Assembly (NCBI RefSeq): GCF_019703515.2
Contig: NC_059348.1
Coordinates: forward strand, 23,980,156-24,044,155
Length of the DNA stretch: 64,000 nucleotides
Reading direction: 5' to 3'
Origin: Myxocyprinus asiaticus
Lineage: Eukaryota; Chordata; Actinopteri; Cypriniformes; Catostomidae
Position numbers and translations under genes: made by a program. The notes beneath the pieces were generated by a model. That model was not told the DNA's origin, did no database searches, and worked only from the letters and a program-made list of their open reading frames with translations. Numbering within the stretch: position 1 is the stretch's first letter; every line of letters begins with the position of its first letter. Positions 43,459 through 56,949 of this stretch are shown here, piece by piece.

Positions 43459-44644
43459 AGAATTTTGGAGATGGATGCCCATGCCATCGTCCATGAATAC
43501 ATTTATGTGGATGAGGTGGGTTTCAATCTCAGCAAAACCAGAAGAAGGGGGAGAAATGTAATTGGACAAAGGGCCATTGTCAATGTCCCTGGACAACGTG
43601 GCAGAAACATTACAATGTGTGCTGCAATTACACAGAATGGTGTCCTGCACCATTATGCCACACTTGGCCCCTATAACACTGATCACATCATATGTTTTCT
43701 GGATGCTGTTCATGATATGCTTGTTCAAGGTCTGCAGAATGAAGACCAGGCAAGATTTATCATCTGGGATAATGTCAACTTTCATTGCGCCCATCAGGTC
43801 CAAAATTGGTTTGTTACTCATCCCCATTTTTCTGTTGTCTACCTGCCTCCATATTCACCATTTATAAACCCTATTGAGGAATTCTTCTCCACATGGTGCT
43901 GGAAAGTGTATGATCGTCGTCCCTATGTCAACATGACACTTCTCCAGGCAATGGAGAAGGCATGTGGAGACACTGACGCTGCCTCCATCCAAGGTTGGAT
44001 ACGCCATACAAGGAGGTTCTTTCCACGGTATCTGGTAAGAGAGAACATAGCATGTGACGTGGATGAAGTATTGTGGCCGGACCCAGCCCGGAGGAGAGAT
44101 GGAGCCTAGATACACCCAACCATCTCGCCCACCAACAAACACACACACACACACCATTCCTTTGGAATAATCACATTTTTCAAAATTATGTTTGGTTTCT
44201 GTCCAACTACACATGGTTGATGTATTTCTTTTCTTTCGTACTGTGTAATACTGTATTCACAACCACAAATGCTTACAGTAAAAAAAATAGATAGTTTGGT
44301 TTCAATCTTACTTTCGTGTTTACCGTGAATTTTTCAACATCTCTCTGCCAATTACTTTCAATCTTATACAGAAATGTACATAGGAGCTCATGAAAGAAGA
44401 GCTTTAGGTTTTGAATAACTGTGTGTATATGATATATCCAAAAATATATTATTATGGCAAAGGTGTTTGCAACGTAAGACATATGTTTGCTTTTGAGATG
44501 TGTTTGTGATATTTTGAATGCAGTGCTTCATTTTGTAAGAGATGAGGTATTTTGCATTTTGTGTGTGCAATTCTTGGATTTGTGTGTAAAGTTTTGAAAA
44601 AAAAGAGGCAAAGATTTGAAAATGTAAGCAGTTGAAAAACTGTA

Positions 44645-45679
44645 ATCCGCTATTGTGTGTTTTGTGTGACTATACCACCAAGAAGCAGCATTAGCCTAGT
44701 GGTCGTCAATCCTTTTCTGACCAAGGACCTCTTTGTGGATAGAGAGATGAAGCAGGGACCATGTGTTACACAAAATTTAAAATAACATATTGCATTTTCA
44801 TTTTGTTGCAAGCCTGGTCTATAATAACATGCATATAGTACCATATCAATTTTAAGCCATTAAGCCATACAGTGTATGGAGTCATTTAGTTGTACGTCAC
44901 ATTTTAATTTGAATTAAATACATTTTAATGTGGGAGGGACACTGAAACATTTAGTGAACACCCTGGCCTATGTAATATAGAAGTGTAAAAAAAAGTGTGA
45001 AAAGATGAATCATTTTAATATTGGTACCTTAAAATAACCTAAAATATTTCCTTCCTTCCCCTCTGTGACATATTTCCATGTGATCCCATGATTCCTCATC
45101 CCAGGGCCAGAGTGTGTGTTCATCTCATCGGGGAGCAGAGCTGTGTCATCTTTGTGGGATAAGATCAGAGCTTGGCCTCTGCAGTGCTAATGCTGATTCA
45201 TCTCCTCACCCAGGTGGCGTTAACATCAAGCAGATCCCAGAGATAGCCTGCAGATGGAACCTCCGCTCATCTGCTGCTTAGGAAGCCATTGATTCTGAGG
45301 CTCAGTGAGGGTAATGAGAAACATGATCATAGATTCTCTTTGTGTGCTTTTGCCACCTTTCTGTGAGAATAATTTTTATATTTAGAGTTCTGTTGTGAAT
45401 TCTGCAGAGGAAGGTGCAGAATCAGCACATTTAAAGGTCTGGAAATGGCTCAAATGTTTGAAAGTTAAATGGATTGGTGTAGGCATACTGTTTCCTGTCT
45501 TTAGCTAGAGGGGATCCATATAATTTTGACATAATGATATGTACAAATGGAAAGTTGCGTGTATTTGTGATTTGAAGACATTTGCATGACATTTAATTTA
45601 AAATGTTGCCTCAGTTTTGTAATGTTAAGAATTAAAACGTATAGATATGTTATAGTTTACTGTATAGCTGATATTTAAT
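44645..45679. other. No recognisable gene
   Basis: Includes a short repeat-like phrase around 44700-44760 ('accaaggacctctttgtgg'). No coding region recognised. Confidence 0.35.
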
Positions 45680-45858
45680 TCTGCGACAGTAGGTCGTAAG
45701 TTCTGCTGCTGAAATCGGTCTGTTTTGACTGAAATTCAAATCACTGCCCCCAGTGGCCAAAGCTGGAAGTGTTGGTGAATGAATGGGCATGTGTGTTTCA
45801 CTTCACACATTCTGGGTGAAATGTCCTCAGAGTGGCTCTAAAAGCAACTTGTATTGTT

Positions 45859-46301
45859 TTGTTTTTTGTTTCTGATTTTCTCCCCCTTTTTTCTCCCCAA
45901 TTTGGCATGCCCAATTCCCAGTGCACTCATGGTGGTGTAGTGACTCGCCTCAATCCGGGTGGCGGAGGACAAATCTCAGCTGCCTCCGCATCTGAGACCG
46001 TCAACCCGTGCATCTTATCACGTGGCTTGTTGAGCACATTACTACGGAGACATAGCGCGTATGGAGGCTTCACGCCATTCTCCGCGGCATCCACGCATAA
46101 CTCACCACGCGCCCCACCGAGAGCGAACCACATTATAGCGACCACGAGGAGGTTACCCCATGTGACTCTACCCTCCCTAACAACCGGGCCAATTTGGTTG
46201 CTTAGGAGACCTGGCTGGAGTCACTCAGCATGCCCTGGATTTGAACTCATGACTCCAGAGGTGGTAGTCAGCGTCTTTACTCGCTGAGCTACCCAGGCCC
46301 C
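45859..46301 (-). mobile_element. tRNA-derived SINE with 16-bp target duplication
   Basis: Minus-strand full-length member of the SINE family. The tRNA-like head is at the right (46230-46300). The direct repeat AGCAACTTGTATTGTT is perfect at 45843-45858 and 46302-46317, indicating a relatively recent insertion. Confidence 0.92.
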
Positions 46302-47225
46302 AGCAACTTGTATTGTTAATTGTAAATTATGTAATACAGTCAACAGGAATGCATATTTTATTATCTCTACACTTGGGATGTCCCGATACCATTTTTTTTA
46401 TGAACGAGTACTAGTACGATACTTCATTTTGGTACGCGCCGATTACCGAGTCCGATACCTGTTTTTTGTTTTGTTTTTTCTGAACTCCATATCAACAGTT
46501 TATTTCAATTTTATCATCAAAATGGTGTTTACATAAATTAATTCATTAAAACTTTAATCAAATATAACAATTAATTTTCAGCATAATATTGTATTATTTT
46601 TTTATCAAATGAAATGCTTATATACAGAACCTCACATCACCATACAAAATACAACATTGGAGTTATATATTTGTAAAATAAAGTGCTGCATAACAGAGCA
46701 TCCCAGATGTTAGATACTGCTTAAGTATAATACAATTACTACTGATTTATTATTATTATTATTAGTAGTAGTAGTAGTAGTAGTAGTAGTATTACAGTGA
46801 ATATTACATAAATTTACAGTTGTGATATATTTCTGTCATACTTTTTTCCTATAACTTTAGCTTTTATTTTGACGGAGCTTTTATTTTGAAGTGTTTCTGT
46901 GTTTTTTTGACCAAGGAGCTCTGATGTTATGACGGCAGCTTCCCACTCTAGAAAAGCCAGTCGCTACATGACTCAGAGTGATTATTAAACCGCAAAAGGC
47001 TGTTAATTAATTAAATAAGTCTGTACTCTGTATGTGCCTCTCACTACAACGTGAATTTGGACTCTGTTTACTGTCATCTGCTACAAAAAGAGCATGCAAT
47101 GCTCATGGTAATGTTTTCCCTGTACGAGCCAAGGAGCTTTAAAAGGTATGAGCAGCTGGCGTCAGCACAAAACTGTCTCCTCACATTCACAAGCACTCAT
47201 ATTTGAATTACATGCAAACTATATA

Positions 47226-48815
<1,590 letters not shown>

Positions 48816-49330
48816 TATTTATACCATTAAATTGCAGCTTTTGCAGTTAAACATTCTCACTAGGACATAACTTGATTTTCACGTGTGGGCTGAATGTTTA
48901 TGTAATGACATTCGTACATCAGATGGTATCGGTTTTTGGTATTAGAGCATTTTTACGAGTACGAGTACCAGTACATGAGCGTGGTATCGGACCAGATACA
49001 GATACCAGTACTGGTATTGGGACATCCCTACTCTGCACCCAACAACCCCCAAAAAACACCCACCAGTCCAGACCCCAACATCCACCCCCTTTCCCCCGCA
49101 TCACACTCACCATTATTTATGTGAATGTGAATACCACCAGGTTTCCACAGGACCACTTCTTACTTTTCCATGTCTCAAAGGTTGCAGTAGCGCTGAGGGA
49201 AATGCGGTCACACTTGAACTGATGAAAAATGTCTGATTGGTGATGGTGCTTGTCACTAGTTCAGTTGAACGGGGTTGATTTTAGGGTACATGGAAACAAC
49301 ATGTCAATTTCCCGTATGATCATGTTGCAC

Positions 49331-49989
49331 AAATTTTGTTTCAACTTCTGCAATTCTACAAACTAGCTTTGAAACTTTATTTTCTTACTTTAATATTATC
49401 TGTTGTCTAATAAATTCTTTATATTTTTACAAGGGCTGCGAATCGATAAAATTTCGTAATAGAATTAATTACACAATATGACGATTAATCACAATTTATC
49501 ACATCTATTAATATTTGTCAAGAAAGGCCCCCAAATAAATTTTTTTTTTAAAAAAACAATATACAGTATAATGATTAAATATTTAGAAATGATCCTATTT
49601 AAATAATTATAAATATAATAAATATAGGCCTATACAATAAATGTAATAATTCAGATGATTAAAATACAGTACATTATTGTGGCAGACGAGTAAAAAGCAT
49701 TGATTAGGCAATACAAAAAAGTGTCTTTTTTATATCATTAAACATCTTTGGCCTACAGTTAACAAAAATTCAATTTACAATTAAATTTGTCAATTTGTCC
49801 GAGGGAGACTAATTATAAGGGTATTTCTGTGGGTATTATATAAGGGTATTATCTGTGTTTATGTAGATATGCATTAGAGGGATGCTTTTGAAGCGTTTCA
49901 CTTTGGTTACATTGCATCAAATACACACCATTTTTAAGATGCTGTGTCATTTTAAACATTGTTTGAAATATAGAAAATACGACCCATAC
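49331..49989. other. No recognisable gene
   Basis: Very AT-rich noncoding sequence up to the abrupt start of the DIRS copy. Confidence 0.4.
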
Positions 49990-50855
49990 GGAGGCAGTGT
50001 TCGTAGATGGTTCATGTTCTCACTGCGAGAACATGACCATGGCAATGTTGCGGTCGTGGCTTGCTTTCATAAGAAAATGATTGCCCAGTCACAGGCTGAT
50101 GCAGAGATGATGGACATGCTTTCCCAGGTGGCCGCAAGTGTCAGGCTAGAGTAGAACCCTTCGCTCTCCCCTGAACCCTCGCGGCTCGATGATTGGTTCC
50201 TGGGCTCGTGGCGCCGCTCAAAGCAGCCGCGCCCTGCTCCAGTGCCTTTCTTCCTGGAAGTGCACGAGGAGCTGACAAAATCGTGGGAGGCACCTTTTAC
50301 TGCCCAGTCCCGATTTCTCAGTTCCCCCGCCCTCACTACCCTCGATGGCGGGGCAGCCAGGGGCTATACGGCGATTCCCCCGGTGGATAAGGCGCTCGCG
50401 GTGCACCTATGCCCGCAGAGTGCCGCCAACTGTCGCAGACACCCAAAGCTCTCGTCCAAGCCCTGTAGGTTCACATCGTCCCTGACAGCCAAAGCCTACA
50501 GCGCTGCTGGACAAGCTGCCTCTGCCCTGCATGCCATGGCTCTCCTGCAGGTCCACCAAACCAAGGTGCTAAAAGAACTGCACGAGGGTAGTTCCGCCCC
50601 AGATCTGATGCAGGAACTGCGCTCAGCGACTGACCTAGCTCTCCGATGTCCACATTAGTGGTCCAGGAGTGCCACCTTTGGCTCAACCTGGTCGAGATGG
50701 GTGAGGCCGATGAGACATGGTTCCTTGCTGCCCCCATCTCCCAGGCTGGCCTATTCGGCGACACTGTCGAGGACTTTGCCCAGAGAAGTGAAGCAGCAGA
50801 CAGAGGCTATCCAGCATATCCTGCCCCGGCGCGGCTCAAGATCCCGCACCTGCGG
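49990..50855 (+). pseudogene. DIRS copy 3 gag-like fragment
   Basis: Frames 49882-50154 (MFSLREHDHGNVAVVACFHK), 50242-50658 (FFLEVHEELTKSWEAPF, HLCPQSAANCRRHPKLS) and 50646-50861 (LVVQECHLWLNLVEMGEAD, FGDTVEDFAQ) correspond in order to the gag-like pieces of copies 1 and 2. Frame changes separate them. It ends where the internal deletion joins the recombinase region. Confidence 0.6.
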
Positions 50856-50859
50856 TGGT

Positions 50860-51835
50860 AGACACGATCACTCACGCTAGGGCCCCTTCTACAAGGTGCC
50901 TGTATGCCTTTAAGTGGTGTCCGTTCGCTAAGTGGTGTTCTTCCCGACGGGAAGACCCCCAGAGATGCGCAGTCAGATCGGTGCTTTCCTTCTTGCAGGA
51001 GAGGTTGGAAACCCTTCCACTTTGAAGGTGTACGTTTCTGCTATAGCAGCACACCATGATGCAGTGTACGGTAAGTCCTTAGGGAAGCATGACCTGATCA
51101 TCATGTTCCTGAGAGGCACCAGGAGGCTGATCCCCTCCAGACCGCGCCTAGTTTCCTCATGGGACCTCTCTGTAGTTCTTCAGGGTCTACAGAGAGCCCC
51201 CTTTGAGCCTTTGCAGTCAGCTGAGCTTAAGGCACTCTCCTTGAAGACTGCCCTCCTGACTGCGCTCACTTCCATCAAGAGTGTAGGAGACCTGCAAGTG
51301 TTCTCTGTCAGCGAAACGTGCCTGGAGTTCGGTCCGGGCTACTCTCACGTGATCTTTAGACCCCAACCGGGCTATGTGCCCAAGGTTCCCACGACCCCTT
51401 TTAGGGACCAGGTGGTGAACCTGCGAGCACTGCCTCAGGAGGAGGCAGACACAGCCCTGTCGTTACTGTGTGCGGTGCGCGCTTTACGCATCTATTTGGA
51501 TCGCACGTAGAGCTTTAGGATCTCTGAGCAGCTCTTTGTCTGCTTTGGTGCACAGCAGAAAGGAAGCGCTGTCTCCAAGCAGAGGATCGCCCACTGGCTC
51601 ATTGATGCCATAGCTATGGCATATCATGCCCAGGACGTGCCGCCCCCGGTAGGGCTATGAGCCCATTCTACCAGGGGTGTAGCGGCCTCCTGGGACCTGG
51701 CCAGGGGTGCCTCTCTAACAGACATTTGCAGAGCAGGGGGCTGGGAAACACCCAACACCTTTGCAAGGTTCTACAACCTCCGGGTGGAACCGGTTTCGTC
51801 CCAGGTAGTGGCACGCAATAAAAGTGGATAAGCCC
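50860..51835 (+). pseudogene. DIRS copy 3 tyrosine recombinase, box A arginine lost
   Basis: The frame 50932-51510 is the longest recombinase frame among the three copies: STLKVYVSAIAAHHDAVYGK, LTALTSIKSVGDLQVFSV, then VVNLRALPQEEADTALSLL and RIYLDRT, followed by a stop. Later blocks AHSTRGVAASWDLARGASL and NTFARFYNL (nucleophile Tyr) are readable to about 51800. In copies 1 and 2 the box A block is KREGDL or KRVGDL; here it is KSVGDL, so the catalytic arginine is serine. Together with the stop this makes the enzyme inactive. Confidence 0.82.
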
Positions 51836-52586
51836 GGGATAGCTGGCCGGGTGTATAGCTTACACATAGCACCTTTCACCTCCTCTGAGCTGAAGATGTG
51901 CGCCATTAATTCCCAGTAGTGTTTACAAACTATGTTCCCTGGTTGACTTCCTCCGAGTCCTGTGGCAGTCGAGTTTTCGGAGAGACTCACTGCTGGCCCA
52001 GTACATGTGCTAACTAAGAGCCCTGTTCTGGGGTAGGTGCTCCGCATGTGGCATTTCCTGTAAGGTAACCCCATACGATGTATATCTTCTGCTAATTCGT
52101 TTCCCTGTTGGCAAACTGCGTCTTCCTTGGGCAGAGCCCCCTCTGTCACAGTCTCCATGTTTGTAGTAACTCCTCCTCCGTTGGGTAGGATCTACCATGA
52201 GACTTCTCCACATGGTTGGCAAGACCATGTGACGTATTTTCCACTTAAATATCCCCCCCTCTCTTTGGGTGAGGTGTGGTCTCCGCAATGTCCTCCCCTT
52301 GGGAGGGACACCCCCCCGACTAGACCTGGCGGCCCAGTCAGATAATCTCCCTTGTTTTTTAGGGAGTGGAAAAAAAAGAAGGGGAAAAGAGGCCATGACT
52401 GGGTTAGCCTGTCTCTATCTTTTGGGTAGTCGACTTGTCCCCAAAGGGCTGTTCAACACTCATAACTATGTTGGGGGAGGTTACGTGTCAGCATGGTGCG
52501 CTGGCTACGAGGCACACAGTTGTCTGCCCATCACACACCACCAGTTCACATAACACAGTTCAGCCAGTTGCGGCGTTTTGTATAGG

Positions 52587-52957
52587 GACCCCTAGTGTCA
52601 CTACATTGACACAATGTCGAGTGAGTGACAGATAGGGATGTCCTGGTTACTTGCGTAACCTCCGTTCCCTGATGGAGGGAATGAGACGTTGTGTCCCTCC
52701 TGAACTACCCGCTGAAATGGCTGGGACCTTGTCTCGGCTCCTCAGCATAAAACCTGAATGAGTGGTTGCATACCAGCTCTTTTTATACCCGTATGTCCGG
52801 GGGAGTGGTATGCAAATACCACTCGCCAATTTTCATTGCCATTTTATCAAAGACCAGAGGTGTCTCGGGCTCCCAAGAGTGACCCCTAGTGTCACTACAT
52901 CGACACAACGTCTTGTTCCCTCCATCAGGGAATGGAGGTTACGCAAGTAACCAGGAC
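52587..52957. repeat. DIRS copy 3 internal complementary region and right terminal repeat
   Basis: 52587-52692 contains the joined-ends sequence in reverse complement. 52770-52957 contains the terminal inverted repeat and the outer hairpins ending 'gtaaccaggac'. A TATAAA-type motif on the minus strand near 52783-52789 faces into the element. Confidence 0.8.
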
Positions 52958-53963
52958 GCTATAGTTGTCACATACTACAAAGGGTACTCTTAAAAATTCA
53001 ATATGAGAAGTGAGAATGTCAAAACAGCAAAGGAGTATAAGCAATATAGTAACATTTAGGACTGTAAAAATGTACTATTAGATCAAAAAGTTGATTAATA
53101 AGATGACACTTTTCCCCCAAACTATTTCATGATTCTTTGCAATGTTTCAGAAAATCTAAAATCATTACCAATATTTAACTGCATGGTGACCCACAAAACA
53201 CCAGGACTCACCTGACACTGATGTACATTATTTAAAAGATAGCTAAAGAGAATAAATAGACTGAATGCATGACAAGCCACTCCAATCTGAAGCCTGTAAT
53301 GGGCCCCTTGTGGCTTTACCTTGCAGAGAAGATTGGCTCTGTTTACCCTGCCTAGCTCTGATAACATGCTGTTTTCAAAAACTTGACCTTGGATGCTCAG
53401 GCATAACCAGTCAAATCGCAGTGCTTCAGTCCACTTTGGTAACATTTTATCTCAGGATGAGCCTGTAATATATATTTGAAGTGTAGTGTGGACTGCAGTC
53501 CAGACTGTTTTGTTGTCTGATATTTTCGTGTGTTTGTTGGTGGATCCCACAAGTTCATATTGTGCTGTTTGATTGTAATGATCACACAAGGGCATCAAGC
53601 AGGCATACAGTATGTAATACTGAAAAAATAAACACGACCAGAGCCCTCTGGGTAGCTATCAAGTTCGGTTTCAATTGTTCTCCTTTAATTACTTCTAAAT
53701 TGGAAAGTGACCCATAGCATTTAATGGCAGTTAATATCTAATAGAACATGTCAAAGCTATACTAATTGGTTAACTGTTTATGTGTACTAAATTATATTAT
53801 GTTTTTGCTCTAAAGCTTTACTATCTTCAGGAAGATCATAATACAAGTTCTTAAATTTATTTTCAAATTCAAATCCAATTCATTCACGTGAATTTATTTA
53901 TTTATTTATTTATTTTTTGCTGCCTGTGAAAGGAAGAGCTATCCCTGTGAAAGAGAGAAAGTG

Positions 53964-53965
<2 letters not shown>
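52958..53965. other. No recognisable gene
   Basis: AT-rich noncoding sequence. No repeat family recognised. Confidence 0.4.

Positions 53966-54006
<41 letters not shown>
53966..54006 (+). repeat. (AG)n microsatellite
   Basis: About 20 uninterrupted AG dinucleotides. Confidence 0.95.
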
Positions 54007-54010
<4 letters not shown>

Positions 54011-55441
54011 GTGAAGTAATGCATGTATTAATGGATAAACAAACACATGTATCCATTTTAGTACTTGGTCAAAAAAAATATGGTAAAGAGTTGGGGTTGG
54101 GCATTCTCTCTGTCAACAACTCGGTTAAATTATTATGCAATTCTGTTAATCTGTCAATATGTCAGATTGGAAATGTTTTTTCTTTCCATAAGATTTTCAA
54201 AAGTATCTCATTATGATTCAAATGATCATATCTGTTACATTTCTAGTCCAATTGCTCTGCTACAGAGGGGATTCTGAATCATTTCTTCCACTGTGTAATG
54301 GAGAAACACATGACATATTATTATCAGACACAACAATGACTTGTCAGTCAATGAACCAGTGACACAGGCAGGAAAATACACAAATATAGAGGTAAAATCC
54401 AAATGTTTTATTATTTTATCCACACTTAAACAGTATTGAATGAGTTATAATTACCTTTTTCTAAAGTGTATTTCTTTTACTGAAGAGAAGCACATTAGGC
54501 TTCATCTTGTGGAGAATTAGCACAGGTGTGCAGGAGCCATTGTGAGTTTTCATTAAAATGTGTGTCCCACTCAGCCCCCCTTTCCTTTCCTGCTTGCCCT
54601 ACTGTTACCATATGGACCCCATACAGAGATCCATTATACTGGGAGAAACAAATTAACTTCCAGAAGAGAGAGAGAGAGTGAGATTGTTTTAGGTATCCTA
54701 TTTGCTGTAGTATACTCATAATCAGCTCTCAGTAATATGTGCATACTGAGAGAACACTGACTGACTGACTGAATTATTTCCCCTGCAAACTGAACATTAA
54801 ATCTGTACCTGCAAAAAAAAAATAATAAATATATATTCCATCGCATTTTCCTTATTCTTTTTAATCGATTATCTTGCCTTTCATGCTTTGCACTTAAAGA
54901 TCCCATAATATAAAAATTGGACTTTTGTGGCTTTACATAAATGTCCATTACCTTTGAATCCATTTATAATTTAGTGGAAGTAGACTCACTTTTAGCTTTT
55001 AAATGTACAATCTTTCTTTTCTGAAAAAATGGACCAAAAATATTGATGACTCACCTTGCACTACACAGATTTAGTAAAAATAAAGATCAAATAAAAATTA
55101 TTTGTAACTATTACTTTTCTTTTTTCTTTTTTTTTTTTTTTAAGGGTTAAACACTTCAGTATGTCCTGTCTAAACTTCCTAGACAGAAACACAGGACAAG
55201 AAACTGCACTTGCGATTTTATGGGGTTTTTAAAGGGTGATGCAACCCCAAAACACTTATAGCTATCATTAATGAATGCTATATCACAATTATGGCACTCA
55301 TTAAGTTTATTGTTAAGGTAACGGTTAAAGTGGTTATTTATTTATTTTTTTTAAGCCTTTTCATTCTTCCAGTTTAAAAAAATACATTTTAAATCATGAA
55401 GTAAATGAAGTATGAAGTAAAGTGCCATAAAATATTAAGTA
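54007..55441. other. No recognisable gene
   Basis: AT-rich noncoding sequence ending at the TA that flanks the Tc1 element. Confidence 0.4.
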
Positions 55442-55443
55442 TA

Positions 55444-55644
55444 CAGGTGCATCTCAATAAATTAGAATGTCATGGAAAAGTTCATTTATTTCAGTAATTC
55501 AACTCAAATTGTGAAACTCGTGTATTAAATAAATTCAATGCACACAGACTGAAGTAGTTTAAGTCTTTGGTTCTTTAAATTGTGATGATTTTGGCTCACA
55601 TTTAACAAAAACCCACCAATTCACTATCTCAAAAAATTAGAATA
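55444..55644 (+). repeat. Tc1 left terminal inverted repeat
   Basis: Begins CAGGTGCATCTCAATAAATT; inverse of 63185-63385 with few mismatches. Confidence 0.92.
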
Positions 55645-55724
55645 CATCATAAGACCAATAAAAAAAAACATTTTTAGTGAATTGTTGGCCTTCTGGAAAG
55701 TATGTTCATTTACTGTATATGTAC

Positions 55725-55824
55725 TCAATACTTGGTAGGGGCTCCTTTTGCTTTAATTACTGCCTCAATTCGGCGTGGCATGGAGGTGATCAGTTTGTGG
55801 CACTGCTGAGGCAGTATGGAAGCC
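55725..55824 (-). pseudogene. Tc1 transposase, C-terminal piece
   Basis: This is the last 33 codons of the transposase displaced by the DIRS insertion: ASILPQQCHKLITSMPRR and the ending IEAVIKAKGAPTKY, then the stop at 55725. The rest of the gene is at 62185-63122. Removing the insert restores the reading frame with no gained or lost base. This is the normal end of Tc1 transposases of this group. Confidence 0.9.
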
Positions 55825-56028
55825 GTCATGGTTACTGGTGTAACCTCCGTTCCCTGATGGAGGGAACGAGACGTTGGTGTCGATGTAGTGACACTAGGGG
55901 TCACTCTTGGGAGCCCGAGACACCTCTGGTCTTTGATAAAAGGCCAATGAAAATTGGCGAGTGGTATTTGCATGCCACTCCCCCGAACATACGGGTATAA
56001 AAGGAGCTGGTATGCAACCACTCATTCA
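55825..56028. repeat. DIRS copy 2 left end: hairpins and inverted repeat
   Basis: The outer 50 bases hold the two hairpins GGTTAC/GTAACC and CGTTCCCT/AGGGAACG. The inverted repeat 55871-56028 pairs with 62003-62160. TATAAAA at 55996-56002 faces inward. Confidence 0.88.
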
Positions 56029-56099
56029 GGTTTTACGCTGAGGAGCCGATATAAGGTCCGGCCATTTCAGCGGGTAGTTCAGCGTTGTGGCAGGAGGGA

Positions 56100-56207
56100 C
56101 CAACGTCTCGTTCCCTCCATCAGGGAATGGAGGTTACACCAGTAACCATGACGTTCCCTATCTGTCACTCACTCGACGTTGGTGTCGATGTAGTGACACT
56201 AGGGGTC
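56100..56207. repeat. DIRS copy 2 internal complementary region
   Basis: 56100-56152 is complementary to the left tip and 56153-56207 to the right tip, meeting at the sequence CATGAC|GTTCCC. Confidence 0.9.
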
Positions 56208-56949
56208 CCTATACAAAATGCCACAAGGCTGAACTGTGTTACGTGAACTGGCGGTGTGTGATGGGCAGACTTGCTGTGTGCCTCATAGCCAGCACACCAG
56301 GTCGACACGTAACCTCCCCCAACACAGTTATGAGTGTTGAACTGCCCTTTTTGGGGACAAGTCGACTACCCAGAGATAGAGACAGGCTTAACCCAGTCAT
56401 GGCCTCTTTCCCCTTCTCTTTTTCCACTCCCTAAAAAAGAAGGGGGATTATCCGACTGGGCCGCCAGGTCTAGTCGGGGGGTGTCCCTCCCAAGGGGAGG
56501 ACACCGCGGAGACCACACCTCGCCCCAAGAGAGGGGGGGATATTTAAGTGGAAGAATACATCACATGGTCTTTCCAACCATGTGGAGAGCCTTCAAGGTA
56601 GATTCTACCCAATGGGGGAGGAGTTACTACAACATGGAGACTGAGGGGCTCTGCCCAAGGAAGACGCAGTTTGCCAGTAGGGAAACAAACTAGCGGAAGA
56701 TATAGATCGCATGGGGTTAGCCTTACAGGGAACCGCCACATGCGGAGCACCTACCCCAGAACCGGGCTCTTAGTTAGCGCGTGTACTGGGCCGGCAGCGA
56801 GTCTCTCCGAAAACTCGACTGCCACAGGGCTCGGAGGAAGTCAACCAGGGAACAACCTTTGTGAACACTACTGGGAATTAACAGCGCACGTCTTCAGCTC
56901 AAAAGGAGGTGGAAGGCGCTATGTGCAAGCCGGCCGGCTATCCCGGGCT

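Larger units (their letters stand above)
42478..44109 (+). pseudogene. IS630/Tc1-like DDE transposase with introns, exon 1 decayed
   Basis: Exon 1 (42478-42798) encodes an RG-rich start and a helix-turn-helix-like segment (SDEIRATVIDHVINHGL, then PNLSRFTVAGIIRTFRNENR), but with at least two frame changes and a stop. A canonical intron (GTATG at 42799 to ACAG at 43072) follows. The main frame, 43111-44109, has 332 codons: MFTEEQEMAIVNLVLANN, then EYIYVDEVGFNLS (first Asp), FIIWDNVNFH (second Asp) and PPYSPFINPIEEFFS (Glu), with about 35 residues between the last two. A probable 108-bp intron at 43351-43458 lies within it. The protein would cut and paste the element in the nucleus. The DDE part looks intact. 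Confidence 0.85.
42100..44642 (+). mobile_element. IS630/Tc1-related transposon, complete ends
   Basis: The terminal inverted repeats start CAGTTTTTTTCAACTGC (left) and CAGTTTTTCAACTGC (right, inverted). Each is flanked by TA (42098-42099 and 44643-44644). The terminal regions beyond are rich in 'acacaaa'/'tttgtgt' words. One plus-strand transposase gene with introns fills the middle. At 2543 bp it is longer than a typical Tc1. The catalytic exon is open, but the first exon has frameshifts, so this copy may not be active. Confidence 0.88.
49990..52957 (+). mobile_element. DIRS1-like element, copy 3, 5'-truncated and internally deleted
   Basis: Plus-strand relative of the two full DIRS elements. 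It begins inside the gag-like region (no left terminal repeat), passes at about 50845-50860 straight into the tyrosine recombinase region, and keeps the internal complementary region (52587-52692) and the right end (to 52957). The whole RT/RNase H segment, about 2.5 kb, is missing. Its terminal sequences differ slightly from copies 1 and 2 ('ggttacttgcgtaacc' rather than 'ggttactggtgtaacc'), marking a sister subfamily. Confidence 0.88.

Noticed and set aside
43453..44214. Minus-strand ORFs over the IS630/Tc1-like gene
   Set aside because: Shadows of the plus-strand transposase, without motifs of their own.
54300..54960. Host exons on the minus strand between the DIRS and Tc1 elements
   Set aside because: Short frames without splice signals or recognisable peptides.
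55725..56021. A single fused protein joining DIRS and Tc1 sequence
   Set aside because: The frame happens to run from the DIRS terminal repeat into the Tc1 C-terminus; it is a chance readthrough at the insertion border.
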